From: GCA-2731375 sp964590195
GTDB lineage: Bacteria > Pseudomonadota > Alphaproteobacteria > GCA-2731375
NCBI GenBank assembly: GCA_964590195.1
Contig: CAZPWJ010000003.1
Span: forward strand, 59,164-123,163
Reading direction: 5' to 3'
Length of the DNA: 64,000 nucleotides
Positions 59,759 through 64,000 of this stretch are shown piece by piece (the first letter of the stretch is position 1; every line of letters starts with the position of its first letter). The position numbers and the translations under genes are program-made. The notes below the pieces were generated by a model. That model had not been told where the DNA came from. It did no database searches and saw only the letters and a list, made by a program, of their open reading frames with translations.

Positions 59759-60985
59759 ATGAGTGAGGACGCCATGATTTTATCAGGCATCAAGGTATTG
59801 GACGCGGCCAGCTTCATCGCCGGGCCGGTGGCGACCACGATCATGGCCGACTTCGGCGCCGAGGTGATCAAGGTGGAGCCGCCCATGGGTGATGGCTATC
59901 GGGGCTTGTCCACCGTGGCCGGCCTGCCCCAGTCGGATGCGCCCTATCATTGGCTGGTGGACAACCGTTCAAAACGCGGCCTGGCTCTGGACCTAGGCAC
60001 CGAGGCGGGGCGCGAGGTTCTGTATAAATTGGTAGCCGAGGCGGATGTTTTCGTCACGAATTTCATGCCCAGCGTGCGGGAAAAGCTTGGCCTAAGCTAC
60101 GAAGACCTGGCCCCCCTGAACGAGCGGTTGATATATGGCTCCATGTCCGCCTATGGCGAGACAGGACCGGAGGCCGGCCAGACCGGTTTCGATACGACGG
60201 CCTATTGGGCCCGAAGCGGTCTGATGGATCTGGTGCGCCCCGACCCGGATGGCGAACCGGCCCGCTCCATGGCGGGCATGGGCGATCATCCCACCGGCGT
60301 TGCTTTATTCTCTGCCATCATGATGGCGCTGTTCCGGCGCGAACGCACGGGCAAGGGCGGCATGGCGCACACATCGTTGCTGGCAAATGGTTATTGGTCC
60401 AATTCCTTCATGGCCCAGGCCGCCCTATGCGGCGCCGAGGTGCCCATGCGGCCCCGGCGCGAGGCGGCGGCCAATGCCCTCTCGAACCATTACCGGACCA
60501 AGGATGGGCGCTGGTTCATCATGACCGCCGCCAATGAACTCAAGGAATGGGCCCGGTTTCCCGATGCCATCGGCCATCCGGAGTTGGCCGATGACCCGCG
60601 CTTTCAAACCCAGCAGGACAGGCAGCGGAACGCCGGTGTTCTGATTACCATCCTGGACGGGATCATCGCCCAACAGGATATGGCTTATTGGCGCCAGACC
60701 TTCAGGGCCAAACAGATCACCATTGGCGAGGTGGCCAAGACCGAGGATATCCGGCATGGCGAACAGGTTCGGGCCGCCGGCATAACCGTGCCGGCCGCAG
60801 ACCCTGGCCAAGGGGCCGAAGTCATAATCGACAGCCCCATGTGGATTGAAGGTGAGGCGAAGGTGGCGCCCGGCCCGGCGCCGGAGCTGGGCCAGCACAA
60901 TTTGGAAATACTGGCGGAGGCCGGTTACGATGACGCCGGCATCGCGGAGCTGAAGTTGCGCGGCGCGTTCGGTGCCGAGAGTTAG
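59759..60985 (+). CDS. Class III (CaiB/BaiF-type) CoA-transferase
   Basis: This 408-residue family III CoA-transferase moves CoA between carboxylic acids (formate, oxalate, carnitine and bile acids in known cases). It has GIKVLDAASFIAGPVATTIM-ADFGAEVIKVEPP, the conserved NRSKRGLALDLGTEAGREVL, and GETGPEAGQTGFDTTAYWAR. The Asp145 in GFD aligns by eye with the catalytic Asp of formyl-CoA transferase. ATG 59759 has a good ribosome site. It is the first of three tightly spaced plus-strand genes with the selenoprotein 17 bases downstream, so it probably activates the acid that the reductase or dehydrogenase works on. Confidence 0.93.
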   Translation: MSEDAMILSGIKVLDAASFIAGPVATTIMADFGAEVIKVEPPMGDGYRGLSTVAGLPQSDAPYHWLVDNRSKRGLALDLGTEAGREVLYKLVAEADVFVTNFMPSVREKLGLSYEDLAPLNERLIYGSMSAYGETGPEAGQTGFDTTAYWARSGLMDLVRPDPDGEPARSMAGMGDHPTGVALFSAIMMALFRRERTGKGGMAHTSLLANGYWSNSFMAQAALCGAEVPMRPRREAAANALSNHYRTKDGRWFIMTAANELKEWARFPDAIGHPELADDPRFQTQQDRQRNAGVLITILDGIIAQQDMAYWRQTFRAKQITIGEVAKTEDIRHGEQVRAAGITVPAADPGQGAEVIIDSPMWIEGEAKVAPGPAPELGQHNLEILAEAGYDDAGIAELKLRGAFGAES

Positions 60986-61002
60986 AGCGGGAGGATAGAA
61001 GA

Positions 61003-62253
61003 GTGGTACGATTAGCGGATCTTGACGAGCCGGAACGCACACACCTGGCCAACATACCTTGCACCAGTTTCGATACCCAGCCCTGGGTTAGCGGGCCGCC
61101 ATTGGCGAAACGGCGGGTCGCAATGATTTCTACCGCCGCCTTGCAGCACCGGGATGACAAACCGTTCATGTTGGGTACTGGCGATTATCGTGTCATTGCC
61201 GATGATACCCCGGCCAATGATCTGGTCATGGCGCATGTCTCGACCAATTTCGACCGCTCCGGCTTCGAGCAGGATCTGAACGTGGTGTTGCCCCTGGACC
61301 GCATGCATGAAATGGCCGAAGCCGGCGAGATCGGCTCCGTCGCCCGCTTTCACTATGCCTTCATGGGTTCCACCGATCCGGTGGAGATGGAAGATGCGGC
61401 CCGCGCCATGGCCGGGCATCTGAAGGCGGATGGGGTCGATAGCTGTATTCTGCTACCGGTTTGACCCTTGTGTACGCGCGCCGTGGGCGGGCTGGCACAT
61501 TATCTGGAAGACGAAGGTTTGGCGACGACGCAGATCAGTTTGATCCGGCCGCAGACCGAGAATACGCGGCCGCCGCGCGCCTTGTGGGTGCCGTTCGAGC
61601 TGGGCCGCCCGCTGGGCGCGCCCGATGACGCGGCCTTTCAAACCAAGGTCCTCCGCGCGGCTCTGGCCTTGCTGGAGCGGACGGACGGCCCGGTGATCCT
61701 GGATGACTTCCCCGAGGATGCGCCGGCGTCGGGGACCGGGGAAAATGATGAAGGCTGGTTCTGCCCCGTCAATTTGCCGCCGCCGCCGGCGGATTTGCAG
61801 GCGGGCGGCGGCTTCAAGGCCGCGATCGAGGCGGAGGTCGGCGGCCTGAGCACCTGGTACGATATCGCCCTGCGCGAGCGGGGACGCACCACCATGGGCC
61901 TCAGCGGCATGACGATCGGCGAAATCACGGACTTTGTCTGCGCCTTTCTTGATGGCCAGGTGCCCGATAATCCCAATGAAAGCCAAAGTCTGGGGCAAAG
62001 CCTGAAATTCGCGGTCGAGGATCTGAAGGCGTTTTACCGGGAAGCCGCTGGCGCCCAGCCGGGGCAAAATACGGGCCAGGAAATGAATGACTGGTTCTAT
62101 GGCGGCACGGCGGCGGGCAAGGCGTTGTACGCGCTGTGGCCCATTGCCGATGATCTGGGGGAACAGTCGGGCGATGAATTCATGAAAATCTTCGCCAATC
62201 GATTGTTGATCCCAGCCTCGCAGAAGTTCCGGGCGGAGAAGCAGGAGGCCTGA
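61003..62253 (+). CDS. GrdB/PrdB-family reductase selenoprotein with UGA-encoded selenocysteine
   Basis: Read through the in-frame TGA at 61462-61464, this frame gives 416 residues like the selenoprotein subunits of glycine and D-proline reductases (GrdB, PrdB). N-terminal half: RRVAMISTAALQHRDDKPFM-LGTGDYRVIADD, VLPLDRMHEMAEAGEIGSVA and FHYAFMGS match PrdB closely. TGA is residue 154 in GVDSCILLPV-U-PLCTRAVGGLA, where the family has Sec in U-x-x-C (Cys157). Sequence after the TGA stays homologous (ATTQISLIRPQTENTRPPRA), which argues against a broken gene. After about residue 240 a C-terminal domain of about 170 residues, with TWYDIALRERGRTTMGLSGM, is not recognised. GTG 61003 has GGAGG upstream. 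A SECIS-like hairpin follows the TGA. Two bases separate it from the dehydrogenase gene. Confidence 0.85.
61465..61500 (+). promoter_or_regulatory. Candidate bacterial SECIS element
   Basis: Just 3' of the Sec codon, GCGCGCC (61476-61482) pairs with GGCGGGC (61486-61492) around a GTG loop, six of seven pairs with one G-G mismatch. The apical loop lies 18-20 bases after the TGA and opens with G, as bacterial SECIS hairpins require for SelB. Being inside the coding sequence is normal in bacteria. Folding energy was not computed. Confidence 0.55.
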
Positions 62254-62255
62254 GC

Positions 62256-63212
62256 ATGGCGCGTAAACTCGCAATTCTGGATGATTATCAGCGGGTGGCG
62301 CTGGAAATGGCGGATTGGTCCAGCCTGCCCGGTGATGTGGAGATCACCGTGTTCGACGACAATCTGGCCGATTTGGATGCGGTGGCCGAGCGTTTGGCGC
62401 CGTTTGAAATTCTGGCCGCCATGCGCGAGCGCACACCCTTCCCGCGCGCATTGTTCGAGAAGCTGCCGAACCTGAAACTGCTGGTCACCACGGGCATGCG
62501 CAACGGCGCCATTGATCTACGGGCGGCTGCGGAGCACGGCGTCACGGTTTGCGGTACCTCCGGCAGTACCGAATCGACCGTGGAAATGATCTGGGCCCTG
62601 ATCCAGGCCATGGTCCGCCGGATCCCGCAGGAGGACAAGGCCGCGCGCGCGGGCCAATGGCAGACCAGCGTGGGTTGGACCTTGGCGGGACGGACCCTGG
62701 GCCTGGTTGGATTGGGCCGGCTTGGCGCGCGGACCGCCGCTATCGCGAATTTCTTCAATATGCGGGTGATTGCCTGGAGTGAAAATCTAACCGCCGAACG
62801 GGCCGCCGAATGCGGCGCCGAACTTGTTTCGAAAGCGGAATTATTTAAGCGGTCAGACATCGTATCGATCCATCTGATCCTGTCAAAACGCAGCCGTGGC
62901 CTGATCGGCGCCGATGACCTGGCCCTGATGAAACCGGATTCCTATCTGGTGAACACGGCGCGGGGGCCAATTGTCGACGAGGCTGCGCTGCTTGAGGTTT
63001 TGCGCGATGGCCGTATCGCAGGTGCCGCCCTGGATGTCTATGACCAGGAGCCCCTGCCCAAGGATCATCCGCTATTGGCCCTGGAAAACACCATAATTTC
63101 GCCGCACATGGCCTATGTGACCGAGGAAAACCTGACGCAATTTCATCAGGAGACCGTAGCGGATATCGCCGCTTGGCTGAACGGCCAGCCGATCAGGGTG
63201 TTGGAGGTATAG
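62256..63212 (+). CDS. D-isomer-specific 2-hydroxyacid dehydrogenase
   Basis: This 318-residue NAD-dependent dehydrogenase of the PGDH/FDH superfamily interconverts 2-oxoacids and D-2-hydroxyacids. The nucleotide site is LGLVGLGRLGARTAAI with GLGRLG at 152-157. The catalytic residues are Arg236 (NTARGPIVDE), Glu265 (YDQEPLP) and His284 (ISPHMAY). No ACT domain follows, so it is not a full PGDH. It lies 2 bases after the selenoprotein stop, with GGAGG upstream, so the two are certainly co-transcribed. The hydroxyacid is unknown. Confidence 0.94.
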   Translation: MARKLAILDDYQRVALEMADWSSLPGDVEITVFDDNLADLDAVAERLAPFEILAAMRERTPFPRALFEKLPNLKLLVTTGMRNGAIDLRAAAEHGVTVCGTSGSTESTVEMIWALIQAMVRRIPQEDKAARAGQWQTSVGWTLAGRTLGLVGLGRLGARTAAIANFFNMRVIAWSENLTAERAAECGAELVSKAELFKRSDIVSIHLILSKRSRGLIGADDLALMKPDSYLVNTARGPIVDEAALLEVLRDGRIAGAALDVYDQEPLPKDHPLLALENTIISPHMAYVTEENLTQFHQETVADIAAWLNGQPIRVLEV

Positions 63213-63278
63213 CGTCGGGAATTGTCCTATGAGTTGGCGGTGCCCTCGCTGCCAGGTGTAGCTCGTTACCGGCGGGCG

Positions 63279-63839
63279 CTACCAGGAAATATCTGAAAGA
63301 TCAGGCCGGCCCGCGCCAAGGTCGATAGCTTCAATTTCGTGCAGTTTTCCGAGCACCGTGGTGTCGGTGATGTTCAAAAAAGAGGGCCGTTCCAGAATGG
63401 CCGAATGGGAAATCTGCTGCGCCGGCAAAGCTGCCGCAAGGGAAAAGTAGACAACCTCGACCTTAGCCATTTGATCCGAATTCAAAACAATGTCCATGAC
63501 GGAGCGCAGTCCACAAGGGCGCTCAATCATGCGATCAAAGGCAACCTGCATGGCTTGTGCGGCGCGCTCACCCGTTCCCTGCGCGATTGCCTGTCCGGTC
63601 ACATTCTGGCCGAAATACTCCTGCAATTCCGTTCCGATAAGACGAAATCTATAGCCGCCGCCGGTTTCCCGTTCCCGCAAAATTATGCGGGGCAGCAGTT
63701 TGGGAACCTGGGCCGGATCGAAAGCACTGCGCAGCGGGCAAAGATTTTGCCGCGGCAACGACAGCATATGCGCTGCGAATTGTTCGGACTGCACATGGCG
63801 ATAGACCACGCCTCCAGTGCCGCCGGTCCCGCTCGTCAT
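63279..63839 (-). CDS. PAS-domain protein (PAS_5-type)
   Basis: This protein of about 186 residues has one PAS-like domain at about residues 38-150: LCPLRSAFDPAQVPKLLPRI, then ILRERETGGGYRFRLIGTEL and QEYFGQNVTGQAIAQG. This is the pattern of short standalone PAS_5 proteins common in Rhodospirillales. No output domain is attached, so it may bind a ligand or act through a partner. ATG 63839, with GAGGG four bases upstream, is chosen over ATG 63869 and GTG 63911. A TATAAT hexamer on the minus strand just upstream of 63839 may be its -10. Confidence 0.8.
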   Translation of the reverse strand: MTSGTGGTGGVVYRHVQSEQFAAHMLSLPRQNLCPLRSAFDPAQVPKLLPRIILRERETGGGYRFRLIGTELQEYFGQNVTGQAIAQGTGERAAQAMQVAFDRMIERPCGLRSVMDIVLNSDQMAKVEVVYFSLAAALPAQQISHSAILERPSFLNITDTTVLGKLHEIEAIDLGAGRPDLSDISW

Positions 63840-63963
63840 TCTGCCCTCATGATTTCTTTGAATTCGCATTATAGAGACAAGGCTATTCAAGTAATTTAGC
63901 GGAAGGTACACACAGCGCTAAATCATTCAATGAAAAATAGACGTATATACCGTGCCTATCCGG

Positions 63964-63992
63964 TTGACGCAGACACCCGCTACATCTAGTAT
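63964..63992 (+). promoter_or_regulatory. Candidate sigma-70 promoter reading out of the window
   Basis: TTGACG (63964-63969) and TAGTAT (63987-63992) are separated by exactly 17 bases. It would drive a plus-strand gene that begins beyond the window end. Only the -35 is close to consensus, so it may be chance. Confidence 0.3.
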
Positions 63993-64000
63993 CTGTCCAT

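Noticed and set aside
61462..61464. The TGA as a simple stop, making two separate short genes
   Set aside because: Homology, reading frame and operon spacing run straight across it, and it falls on the family's selenocysteine site with a hairpin behind it.

Overview
The window looks like part of a chromosome from a GC-rich alphaproteobacterium, most likely in or near the Rhodospirillales. This rests on three things: the order mnmE-parS-mnmG-rsmG-parA-parB facing holA-lptE-leuS; the etfB-etfA-3-hydroxyacyl-CoA dehydrogenase and PduO/HIG1 genes; and GC-rich codon use throughout (judged by eye, not computed). The mnmE to parB block with two perfect parS sites usually lies near the replication origin. 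No insertion sequence, prophage, CRISPR array or rRNA operon was seen. One run of exactly 100 Ns (52320-52419) is an assembly join.

Layout. 1-5826: end of a nitroreductase, then tRNA-modification and chromosome-partition genes with parS sites at 1501 and 3516. 5851-11648 (minus): holA, lptE, leuS, a DUF3576 lipoprotein and a protein of an unnamed family that has a second copy at 21663. 11855-15225: a GT9-like glycosyltransferase, a porin with a clear terminator, and a methyltransferase. 15453-18286: cysD and a cysN-cysC fusion that make PAPS. 18291-24644: a ThiE-like gene with a damaged or non-canonical 5' end, yggS, an L,D-transpeptidase, a truncated haemoglobin plus ferredoxin-reductase pair, ribA and an OmpR-type regulator. 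24804-32307: acyl-CoA and electron-transfer metabolism, with a VOC / chromene-carboxylate-isomerase / DehI-like insertion between etfBA and the PduO-HIG1 genes. 32439-34864: two transporters. 34861-40844 (minus): a proteostasis module of formate/nitrite channel, Lon-like protease, UspA-like protein and a second-type FtsH. 40950-43190: an aminotransferase, small membrane proteins and tRNA-Gln. 43191-48051: surface-sugar genes (WecA/MraY-like transferase, UDP-glucuronate epimerase, exporter, galE, gmhA). 48079-49474: enoyl-CoA hydratase and hisI. 49493-59563 (minus): a nearly complete nucleotide-scavenging operon running from a surface acid phosphatase through a BMP-type ABC importer to cdd, punA, deoA and deoB. 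59759-63212: a three-gene operon of CoA-transferase, selenoprotein and D-2-hydroxyacid dehydrogenase. 63279-63839: a PAS-domain protein.

The most interesting item is at 61003-62253. A GrdB/PrdB-type reductase is read through an in-frame TGA (61462-61464) placed exactly where the family carries selenocysteine (U-x-x-C), with a compact hairpin 11 bases downstream that fits a bacterial SECIS. The gene would normally be called as two broken pieces. It sits in an operon with a CoA-transferase and a 2-hydroxyacid dehydrogenase, and carries an uncharacterised C-terminal domain, so it may mark an undescribed selenium-dependent pathway in an alphaproteobacterium.
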